Source of the DNA: Ignavibacteriaceae bacterium
GTDB taxonomy: Bacteria; Bacteroidota; Ignavibacteria; Ignavibacteriales; Ignavibacteriaceae
Assembly (NCBI GenBank): GCA_026193755.1
Contig: JAPHUI010000309.1
Location: forward strand, 1-11,025
DNA: 11,025 bases
Reading direction: 5' to 3'
Below the pieces are notes generated by a model. It worked only from the letters and a program-made list of their open reading frames with translations. It searched no databases and was not told the DNA's origin. Of the stretch, positions 5,051 through 11,025 are shown one piece after another (position 1 is the first letter of the stretch; every line of letters begins with the position of its first letter). The translations under genes were made by a program, and so were the position numbers.

Positions 5051-7306
5051 ATGAAAGAAGATTCTGATTTCAGGCAAAAGAATAAGTTGATTAACGCTCC
5101 AGTTGAAGGAATGACTTGCGCAAGCTGTGTGTCAAGAGTTGAAAAATCAATCAATAAAATTGAAGGAATAAAAAACGTATCCGTTAATCTGGCAACAGAA
5201 AAGGCGTCATTTGAAATTGATACAGGTTTAGCAAACTTAAATCAAGTTGAGAAAGCTGTCGAGGATGCCGGATATAAAATTGATTTTTCTTCTATCAATA
5301 AAAAAGCGCGAGGTGTCTCAGAAAAGATCCCGTCAGAGATTAAAACAGAATATGATAAAGAGTTAAAAAATGATTTTTTATTCGCAATTATATTATCTAT
5401 TCCAATTTTAATTCTGAATATGGGGCAGATGTGGAAGGGATTTAATGATCTTGTTCCACTATCAACAGATGTAATAAACAGGATACTTCTGGTTATAACA
5501 ACACCCGTGGTATTTATTTCAGGAAAAAGATTCTACAAAATCTTCTGGAAAAACCTTCTGCATTTTACCGCCGACATGAACTCTCTTGTTGCTATCGGTA
5601 CAGGTTCGGCATTTATTTTTAGCACACTTATTACTCTCTTTCCTAAAATATTTTCTGATAAGAGTATTACTTCTCATGTTTATTTTGATAGCGCAGCTGT
5701 AATTATCTCTCTTATTTTAATGGGAAGATGGTTGGAAAGTAAAGCAAAATCAAAAACAGGATTGGCGATTAAAAAACTTTTAGAACTTAAACCTCAAAAA
5801 GTTTTGGTCAGAAGAAATGATGTCGAAAGTGAAATCCCGTTAGATGAATTATTAATTGGAGATATTGCTATAGTTAAACCTGGCGGAAAAATTCCTACTG
5901 ATGGGATAATGAAGAACGGCTTTTCTGCAATTGATGAATCAATGATTACTGGTGAATCTATTCCTGTAGAAAAAAGTGTTGGCTCGAAAGTAATTGGGGG
6001 AACGATTAATAAAACCGGCAGCTTTGAATTTGAGGTAACTGCGATTGGTGATAATTCGATTCTTGGACAAATCATAAAAATGGTGGAGGAGGCTCAAGGT
6101 TCTAAAGCTCCGATTCAGAAACTTGCTGATAAAATTGCTGCTGTTTTCGTTCCCATAATTATTCTCATAGCAATAATATCATTTTTTGGATGGCTGCTTT
6201 TAAGCTCAGTAGGATTTAGTGTTGCGTTAATGAATTTTGTGGCTGTTTTAATAATAGCTTGTCCGTGTGCACTTGGACTTGCAACACCAACTGCAATAAT
6301 TGTTGGAACCGGCAAAGGTGCCCAGAATGGTATTCTTATAAAGAATGCTGAAAGCCTGGAACTAGCCCATAAAATTGATACAATAATTTTTGATAAAACC
6401 GGAACGATAACGACTGGTAAACCGAAAGTAAGTTCAGTATTTCCAAATGGAATTTCTGAAGAGGAATTATTAAGGATTGCGAGTTCTTTGGAACAGAGAT
6501 CTGAACACCCGCTTGCACAGGCAATCGTTAACTATACAAAAAATAATGGAATCAAGTTTGATAATCCGGAGAGATTTGAAAGCTTGACAGGAAGTGGAGT
6601 AAAAGGGCTGGTTACTAGTAATGAAGTTTTGATAGGCAATATTTCCCTGATGGAAACTAATTCTATCGACACAACAGAATTTCAAAAAACTATAGATAAA
6701 CTTTCGAAAGATAGCAATGCAGTAATAGCAGTTTCAATTAACAGAAAACTAAAGGGATTGATTTCTTTGGAAGATGAACTAAAGAATAATGCTGCTGATG
6801 TAATTAATAAATTAAAATCAATGAGCTTAGAAACTGTAATGTTAACAGGTGATAATAAACAGATAGCTGAAGATATTTCCGAGAAAGTCGGTTTCGATAA
6901 TTTTAATGCGGAGGTTTTACCGGGTGATAAAATTAAAATAGTATCTGATTATCAAAAAAGTGGAAAAATTGTTGCAATGGTGGGAGACGGAATAAATGAT
7001 GCGCCAGCACTGGCTCAAAGTAATATCGGAATCGCTATGGGAACAGGAACAGATATTGCAATCGAATCAGCAGATATTGTTTTGATGAGTGGAAATTTAG
7101 AAGGTGTTGTAAAATCGTTAAAACTCTCCCGTTTAACTTTAAGAACAATCAAGCAGAATCTATTCTGGGCTTTCATTTATAATATTATTGGCGTACCATT
7201 AGCAGCATTCGGAATGTTGAACCCGATGATCGCTGCACTTGCAATGTCATTCAGTTCGGTTTCGGTAGTTTCTAATTCATTAAGATTGAAGAGGAAAAAT
7301 CTCTAA
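5051..7306 (+). CDS. copA: Cu(I)-exporting P1B-type ATPase CopA
   Basis: Inner-membrane ATPase that exports Cu(I) from the cytoplasm, 751 residues. It has one N-terminal HMA domain (about 14-80) with GMTCASC (C23, C26). Paired helices follow at about 105-160, two more at about 175-228, and the actuator domain with TGES (300-303). The transmembrane metal site is C404-P-C406. The phosphorylated aspartate is D448 in DKTGT. The nucleotide domain has SEHP (484-487), and the hinge is GDGIND (645-650). The last helices contain Y710-N711 and MSFSS (about 732), which with CPC are the P1B-1 Cu(I) signature. There is little Shine-Dalgarno upstream of the ATG, so translation may be coupled to the chaperone 9 nt before it. 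Ag(I) may also be carried. Ends 2 bp from a convergent gene. Confidence 0.97.
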   Translation: MKEDSDFRQKNKLINAPVEGMTCASCVSRVEKSINKIEGIKNVSVNLATEKASFEIDTGLANLNQVEKAVEDAGYKIDFSSINKKARGVSEKIPSEIKTEYDKELKNDFLFAIILSIPILILNMGQMWKGFNDLVPLSTDVINRILLVITTPVVFISGKRFYKIFWKNLLHFTADMNSLVAIGTGSAFIFSTLITLFPKIFSDKSITSHVYFDSAAVIISLILMGRWLESKAKSKTGLAIKKLLELKPQKVLVRRNDVESEIPLDELLIGDIAIVKPGGKIPTDGIMKNGFSAIDESMITGESIPVEKSVGSKVIGGTINKTGSFEFEVTAIGDNSILGQIIKMVEEAQGSKAPIQKLADKIAAVFVPIIILIAIISFFGWLLLSSVGFSVALMNFVAVLIIACPCALGLATPTAIIVGTGKGAQNGILIKNAESLELAHKIDTIIFDKTGTITTGKPKVSSVFPNGISEEELLRIASSLEQRSEHPLAQAIVNYTKNNGIKFDNPERFESLTGSGVKGLVTSNEVLIGNISLMETNSIDTTEFQKTIDKLSKDSNAVIAVSINRKLKGLISLEDELKNNAADVINKLKSMSLETVMLTGDNKQIAEDISEKVGFDNFNAEVLPGDKIKIVSDYQKSGKIVAMVGDGINDAPALAQSNIGIAMGTGTDIAIESADIVLMSGNLEGVVKSLKLSRLTLRTIKQNLFWAFIYNIIGVPLAAFGMLNPMIAALAMSFSSVSVVSNSLRLKRKNL

Positions 7307-7308
7307 GT

Positions 7309-7857
7309 CTATTCAACTGCTTCAAGTGTGCAAAGATCAAAATATGTCTTGCCAGGAAGCAGCTGCGAAGTTCCAGCAGATAACTGGACTAGGAATGAAT
7401 CACCTGCCGCAACATTAAAAGTATCAGTAATGGTGTAACTTTGCCAGGTGATATCATTTACTGCCTTATTCTGTGATTTTATTTTGGAACCGTTTCGCAA
7501 TAAAGATAAAATAGCTCTTCCATAAACCCCACCTGTAGATTTTGACGAAAACGATAATTTATAATTATTATATTGAGATAGAACAGGTACCTTTATTTCA
7601 GCAAAAACTTCTGGAGGTGAAACAGATTCAAGCAGCAGGGAATACTTTCCTCCATTAGTGGGAACGTCAGTAGAAGAATCACTTAGCAATGGGAGAGTCC
7701 AACCCTCAGTAGAAAAAAATCCATTTTCCTCAAATGAAGTATTAAGGATTGCAATACCTGATGGAGGATTAACTGAATTCTCCTCTTTTGAACAACTGCT
7801 GATGAGCGTTGCAAACAGAATAGTAATTGCAAATAATCCGACTAAATTATATTTCAT
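7309..7857 (-). CDS. Lipoprotein with predicted jelly-roll (galactose-binding-like) domain
   Basis: A 182-residue protein with a type II signal peptide: hydrophobic stretch at about 5-20, lipobox ISSC with the lipidated C22. The residues after Cys are SKEEN, a lysine followed by two acidic residues, resembling the Bacteroidota surface lipoprotein export signal. The mature part (about 34-182) is one beta-rich domain with patterns typical of CBM4/9-like or galactose-binding-like modules: ILNTSFEENGFFSTEGW at the start, WQSYTITDTF in the middle, KTYFDLCTLEAV at the end. No catalytic motif is visible; ligand and role are unknown. AAAGGA precedes the ATG by 5 nt. The gene converges with copA, 2 bp between the stops, and an intrinsic terminator lies 30 nt before its start. 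Confidence 0.8.
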   Translation of the reverse strand: MKYNLVGLFAITILFATLISSCSKEENSVNPPSGIAILNTSFEENGFFSTEGWTLPLLSDSSTDVPTNGGKYSLLLESVSPPEVFAEIKVPVLSQYNNYKLSFSSKSTGGVYGRAILSLLRNGSKIKSQNKAVNDITWQSYTITDTFNVAAGDSFLVQLSAGTSQLLPGKTYFDLCTLEAVE

Positions 7858-7886
7858 ATAAATCCTTTAACTTTACAAAAGAATAT

Positions 7887-7914
7887 TAAAAAAAGCCTTC
7901 CATCTTTGAAGGCT
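7887..7914 (-). terminator. Intrinsic terminator in front of the lipoprotein gene
   Basis: Minus-strand stem AGCCTTC / GAAGGCT (7894-7900 with 7908-7914), 7-nt loop, followed by a run of seven T. It points towards the lipoprotein gene, whose ATG is 30 nt downstream. It is either a backup for the bacterioferritin terminator or an attenuator in the lipoprotein leader. Confidence 0.8.
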
Positions 7915-7962
7915 AAAATTTATCGCTAATCTTCTTATAAAATTTTTTTGCAGGTTAAGAAA

Positions 7963-7988
7963 AATAAAAAAGGCCGGAATCCGGCCTT
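7963..7988 (-). terminator. Intrinsic terminator of the bacterioferritin gene
   Basis: Minus-strand stem AAGGCCGG / CCGGCCTT (7970-7977 with 7981-7988), 3-nt loop, followed by a T-rich tail. It starts 13 nt after the bacterioferritin stop codon. The stem is strong and GC-rich compared with the AT-rich surroundings. Confidence 0.9.
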
Positions 7989-8001
7989 AATAAAATAACA
8001 G

Positions 8002-8514
8002 CTATTCTGCTGCAGTTCCTCTGGAAGATATAAGCTTGCTTCTTTCAATTGATTGAAGAGCAAGGTAATTTTCTCCGAATTTTTCCATATTCTCCATTTC
8101 AGTATCGAACTGATCGAAATGTCTTTCTTCTTGAAGAACCAGGTCTTCAAAGATTTTTTTAGATGCAGAATCGGCGTTTGCAGAACATTCATTAGCCCAT
8201 TCATTATATTCTTTTGCGCTGTCATCTTCCATTTGAGCAGCACATTTAACCATTTCTTTTGGATCTTTGATCTTTTTTACTGTTCCAACAACTTTCATAT
8301 CGACATCACCATTAAGAAATAGGATTCTTTCCGACAAGACTTCAACATGTCCCATCTCCTGAATTGCTGTATTCTTAAACAGGCTTGCTAAAAGATCATA
8401 TCCCTGATCATCACAGTGGAAATGGAAGTACATATATTGATGAATAGCCAGCAGTTCATCTGCAACGGCTTTATTTAAAAGCTCAATACTTTTATTGTGT
8501 TTCTTTTTACTCAT
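8002..8514 (-). CDS. bfr: Bacterioferritin-type iron-storage protein
   Basis: A 170-residue four-helix ferritin that oxidises Fe(II) and stores iron as a mineral in a cytoplasmic cage. Counting from the ATG at 8512-8514, the full diiron centre is present: E20 (DELLAIHQY), E53 and H56 (QEMGH), E96 (MEDDSAK), E129 and H132 (EERH). M54 matches the heme-ligating Met52 of E. coli bacterioferritin, and SERILFLNG copies its ERILFLEG segment, so I prefer bacterioferritin over plain ferritin or Dps. The C-terminus has about 12 extra residues. An in-frame TTG at 8521-8523 would add three residues, but it directly abuts the AAGGA ribosome-binding site (8524-8528), while the ATG is 9 nt from it. A strong terminator follows. 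Upstream is the GMP-reductase-like gene, 86 nt away. Confidence 0.9.
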   Translation of the reverse strand: MSKKKHNKSIELLNKAVADELLAIHQYMYFHFHCDDQGYDLLASLFKNTAIQEMGHVEVLSERILFLNGDVDMKVVGTVKKIKDPKEMVKCAAQMEDDSAKEYNEWANECSANADSASKKIFEDLVLQEERHFDQFDTEMENMEKFGENYLALQSIERSKLISSRGTAAE

Positions 8515-8523
8515 GTTAATCAA

Positions 8524-8528
8524 TCCTT
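8524..8528 (-). promoter_or_regulatory. Shine-Dalgarno AAGGA deciding the bacterioferritin start
   Basis: AAGGA on the minus strand ends 9 nt before the ATG at 8512-8514 and 0 nt before the in-frame TTG at 8521-8523. The spacing favours the ATG. Confidence 0.65.
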
Positions 8529-8555
8529 ATTTTTTTATTTAACATTCGAAATTTA

Positions 8556-8563
8556 CAAAATTA
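8556..8563 (-). promoter_or_regulatory. Possible -7 promoter element for bacterioferritin
   Basis: Minus-strand TAATTTTG matches TAnnTTTG, about 40 nt before the bacterioferritin start. No convincing TTG lies at the -33 position, so this is a weak candidate. The gene may instead be read through from the GMP-reductase-like gene, after which I see no terminator. Confidence 0.3.
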
Positions 8564-8600
8564 AGAGAATGAATTCCTGATAAATTTACTTTTCTAAAAA

Positions 8601-9617
8601 TTAAGGTTTTGGAAGACGTTCCAAGTAAGAATAATTACTAAGCACCGCAAACGTCTCAATATTTCTCAGGTCTTCAATTGTCTTGCAATTCATATAACTC
8701 ATAGAGCTGCGAAGTCCGTCTGAAATTGCATTAATAACATTCATTACAGCACCTTTAAAAGGAACCATCGTTTCTTCACCTTCAATAAACTCATTTTTCA
8801 TTTTTACACCAAAAGATGCTGAACCACGGTATTTTTTCCATAATTGATCTTTGTAGCGAATTACTTCACCGGAAGTTTCTCTAGTCCCGGCAAGAAGTCT
8901 ACCAAGCATTACTGCATCAGCTCCAAGTGAAATGGCTTTAGCAACATCCCCGGAACCCTTTATACCACCATCCGCGATTATTGCAATTTTGAGCTTGCCT
9001 TCTTGTCGTTCAAAGTAAACATTGAGAAGTGAAGATACCTGACCAATACCTATTCCGGTTTGTATACTTGTAGAACAAACACTGCCACTACCTATTCCAA
9101 CTCTTACAGCATCAGCACCAGCATCCACAAGTTGTTTTAGTGAAGCTCCATGAGCAATGTTTCCAACTATTACTTTGACTTTTAAATGATTTTTTATCGA
9201 CTCAGATTTTTTTAGCACCTCAAGATTATTTGCATTTGCAGTATCTATACAAATAATTTTTTTTCCTTCGGAAAGTTTTTTTATTGTATCTAAAGGTGTA
9301 TTTAAAGCAATTGAGATTGCGTTGATCTTTCGGGAGTTCTTTTTATCCTTAAGAATTTCGTTAAGTGAAGAATCAAAACGGTTTACAATTCCCAGGCAGC
9401 CGAGAGAATTTAATTCTTTAGCCATCTCAATTCCAGTTACACTTTCCATGGGACTGGAAATTACCGGTAAAGAAAGGTTCATCCCTAAAAATTTTGAAGA
9501 AGTATCAACTTCTTTTCTTGATTTTATCCGGGATACTTCGGTAGGTATTAAACTAATATCATCATATGTAAGTGATTGAAGATATTCATTTAATAAAATC
9601 TTGCTGTAGATTTTCAT
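8601..9617 (-). CDS. IMP dehydrogenase/GMP reductase family enzyme, probably GMP reductase
   Basis: A 338-residue TIM-barrel oxidoreductase without CBS domains, close to the length of GMP reductase (about 345) and far shorter than IMP dehydrogenase (about 490). It starts TYDDISLIPTE, as in the family. The catalytic loop is GIGSGSVCSTS, with C181 as nucleophile and T183 matching the catalytic Thr188 of E. coli GuaC; the usual Arg after CTT is replaced by Ser184. IADGGIKGSGDVAKAI and GADAVMLGRLLAGTRE bind the nucleotide phosphate. The segment from YRGSASFG to EGEETMVPFKG is short, lacks the Arg-Tyr flap of IMP dehydrogenase and keeps the Glu equivalent to GuaC E289. GMP reductase would convert GMP to IMP with NADPH in purine salvage. 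A CBS-less IMP dehydrogenase remains possible. It starts 11 nt after pepF, so the two are likely cotranscribed. Confidence 0.8.
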   Translation of the reverse strand: MKIYSKILLNEYLQSLTYDDISLIPTEVSRIKSRKEVDTSSKFLGMNLSLPVISSPMESVTGIEMAKELNSLGCLGIVNRFDSSLNEILKDKKNSRKINAISIALNTPLDTIKKLSEGKKIICIDTANANNLEVLKKSESIKNHLKVKVIVGNIAHGASLKQLVDAGADAVRVGIGSGSVCSTSIQTGIGIGQVSSLLNVYFERQEGKLKIAIIADGGIKGSGDVAKAISLGADAVMLGRLLAGTRETSGEVIRYKDQLWKKYRGSASFGVKMKNEFIEGEETMVPFKGAVMNVINAISDGLRSSMSYMNCKTIEDLRNIETFAVLSNYSYLERLPKP

Positions 9618-9628
9618 TTAATAAAACC

Positions 9629-11025
9629 CTATAACAATTGTTCTATTTCATCAAGAACCTGATTCATTCTTGCGCTTACTGCTTTAACTGGTTCTGGTGA
9701 ATTCATATCGACGCCAGCAGCCTTTAAAATATTTATCGGATAGTCAGAGCTTCCTGCTTTGAGAAAATTAAGATACCTTTCTATTGCAGGATCACCTTCG
9801 GTTTTTACCTTCTTTGCAAGAACCTCTGAAGCAGCAAAACCAGTTGCATACTGGTAAACATAAAAATTGTAATAAAAGTGTGGTATGCGAGCCCATGTAT
9901 ATTTTTCTTCATCAGATACAAACATCTCCGGTCCCCAATATTTCTGATAAATTTTTTTATATATTTCACTAAGATTTTCCGATGTGAGCGACTCGCCTTT
10001 TTCCGTCCTCTCATAAACAATCTTCTCAAACTCGGCAAACATTACCTGCCTGTAGAAGGTAGCAGTAAGATTATTCAAATATCTTTCTAGCAGAAATAAT
10101 TTTTCTTCATTGTTTTCCGCAATTTCAAGCAGATGGTCGAGCAATAATGATTCATTAAATGTTGAAGCTACTTCAGCAAGGAAAATTGAATAATTAGCGT
10201 AGGGATAGGGCTGCGATCGACCCGTATAATACGAATGCATATTGTGACCCATTTCATGCGCAAGTGTAAATACATCATTCAGAAGATCTGTCCAGTTAAG
10301 TAAAACATATGGATGAACTCCGTAAGTAGTACCGGATGAGTATGCGCCTCTCCTCTTTCCTTTCGTTTCAAAAACATCAATCCACCTGTTATTAAAAGCT
10401 TTTTTTAGAGAAGATGAGTAATCCTCCCCCAAAATATTCACAGCATTTAATACAATCTTAACACCTTCATCATAATTATAATTCTTTTCATTATTCGAAT
10501 TGAAGATCGTAACATAAATATCGTAAGGACACAACTTGTCCAATCCAAGAAGTTTTTTCTTAAGAGAAGCCCACCTGTGCAACGGCTGAAGATTGTCATT
10601 TGCCGATTCGATAATATTATTATATACAGAAACAGGAATGTTGTTCTTATGCAAAGCAGCTTCCAGGGCAGAATTATAATTCCTTGCCCGGGCGTTAAAA
10701 ATATTTGTTTTTAAGTTTCCATTAAATAAAACTGTAAAAGTATTGATATAATTTTTGTATGATTCAAGATATGCTTTAAATACTCTCTCTCTGTAACTAC
10801 GATCCTTTGAGTACATAGCGGAATAAAATCTGCCATGAGATAGCTCTGTTACATTTCCACTATCATCCTCAATAAATGGTAGTTTGAGATCTGCATTTGT
10901 AAAGATAGAAAAAGTGTTATAAGGAGTCTGAGCAAGCTCAGAAGCCATGGCCAGAATTTTTTCTTCAGGATTTGATAGTGTGTATTCTTTTGAACGGAGA
11001 AGGTCACCAATATTATGTTTATAAA
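9629..11025 (-). CDS. pepF: Oligoendopeptidase F, M3 family zinc metallopeptidase, partial at right edge
   Basis: Cytoplasmic zinc endopeptidase that cleaves short peptides. The frame stays open upstream of the internal ATG at 10948 to the window edge; those 25 extra codons include LLRSKEYTLSNPEEKILA, which matches the conserved HTLS-x-EEE region of PepF, so the real start lies outside the window. About 464 residues are visible out of about 600. The zinc site is HEMGH at 10244-10258 (AHEMGHNMHSYY), and the third ligand Glu is in FLAEVASTFNE, codon 10172-10174, 24 residues after the second His as in M3 enzymes. The region Y-x-x-G-A-Y-S-S-G-T (before the zinc site) and IPHFYYNFYVYQYATGFAAS (substrate-binding Tyr/His region) are typical of PepF. 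The stop is 11 nt from the GMP-reductase-like gene. Confidence 0.95.
   Translation of the reverse strand, partial: YKHNIGDLLRSKEYTLSNPEEKILAMASELAQTPYNTFSIFTNADLKLPFIEDDSGNVTELSHGRFYSAMYSKDRSYRERVFKAYLESYKNYINTFTVLFNGNLKTNIFNARARNYNSALEAALHKNNIPVSVYNNIIESANDNLQPLHRWASLKKKLLGLDKLCPYDIYVTIFNSNNEKNYNYDEGVKIVLNAVNILGEDYSSSLKKAFNNRWIDVFETKGKRRGAYSSGTTYGVHPYVLLNWTDLLNDVFTLAHEMGHNMHSYYTGRSQPYPYANYSIFLAEVASTFNESLLLDHLLEIAENNEEKLFLLERYLNNLTATFYRQVMFAEFEKIVYERTEKGESLTSENLSEIYKKIYQKYWGPEMFVSDEEKYTWARIPHFYYNFYVYQYATGFAASEVLAKKVKTEGDPAIERYLNFLKAGSSDYPINILKAAGVDMNSPEPVKAVSARMNQVLDEIEQLL

Noticed and set aside
7935..8243. Minus-strand frame overlapping the bacterioferritin gene and its terminator
   Set aside because: It is out of frame with the recognisable ferritin protein and runs through the strong terminator at 7970-7988.
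8515..8523. TTG start adding three residues to bacterioferritin
   Set aside because: The TTG directly touches the AAGGA site, while the ATG nine bases later has workable spacing.
9784..10090. Open frames on both strands within pepF
   Set aside because: All overlap the conserved C-terminal half of PepF in other frames and look like shadows.
1..11025. CRISPR array, insertion sequence, prophage or defence island
   Set aside because: No regularly spaced repeats, transposase, integrase, phage or nuclease genes are visible; nearly all the DNA is assigned to recognisable cellular genes.

Overview
The window is AT-rich (about one third G+C by eye), gene-dense and apparently chromosomal. It suggests a member of the Bacteroidota/Chlorobiota/Ignavibacteriota assemblage, with Ignavibacteria my best guess. 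Reasons: a compact mraZ-rsmH-ftsL-ftsI cluster, a 31-residue COX24/AURKAIP1-type (bS22/mS38-like) basic protein of the kind seen in that group, a Bacteroidota-like TAnnTTTG promoter element in front of mraZ, and a lipoprotein whose cysteine is followed by a K-E-E surface-export-like signal. The assignment is an inference from gene content. I see no insertion sequence, CRISPR array, phage or plasmid gene.

Layout. Positions 1-2995 (minus) hold the start of a division and cell-wall cluster: mraZ, rsmH, an FtsL-like gene and ftsI, each overlapping the next by 4-8 bp; ftsI runs off the left edge before its KTG motif. Upstream of mraZ are three 10-bp-spaced TGGGG-type MraZ boxes overlapping a promoter. 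Positions 3179-4559 (minus) form a second apparent transcription unit: an HU/IHF-type DNA-binding protein, a double-zinc-ribbon/TM/TPR protein, the 31-aa bS22-like protein and tRNA-Thr(CGU), with gaps of only 8-20 nt. A 275-nt divergent intergenic region (4560-4834) with two candidate operator palindromes separates it from a plus-strand copper unit: a CopZ-like chaperone (4835-5041) and a CopA-type Cu(I) P-type ATPase (5051-7306).

Facing copA with only 2 bp between stop codons is a small lipoprotein with a predicted jelly-roll-like domain (7309-7857, minus). Two intrinsic terminators on the minus strand (7970-7988 and 7887-7914) lie between it and a bacterioferritin (8002-8514, minus) with a complete ferroxidase centre and a conserved heme-ligand Met. 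Upstream are a CBS-less IMPDH/GMP-reductase family enzyme that looks like GMP reductase (8601-9617) and an M3 oligoendopeptidase F (9629 to beyond the right edge), 11 nt apart and probably cotranscribed.

Functionally the window combines growth functions (division, cell wall, nucleoid, ribosome, tRNA) with metal homeostasis (Cu(I) export, iron storage) and turnover (peptide degradation, purine salvage). No clearly new multi-gene system is visible. The parts most worth a second look are the easily missed 31-aa ribosomal-type gene, the MraZ-box promoter, the operator-like palindromes before the copper genes, the terminator in the lipoprotein leader, and the divergent GMP-reductase-like enzyme.
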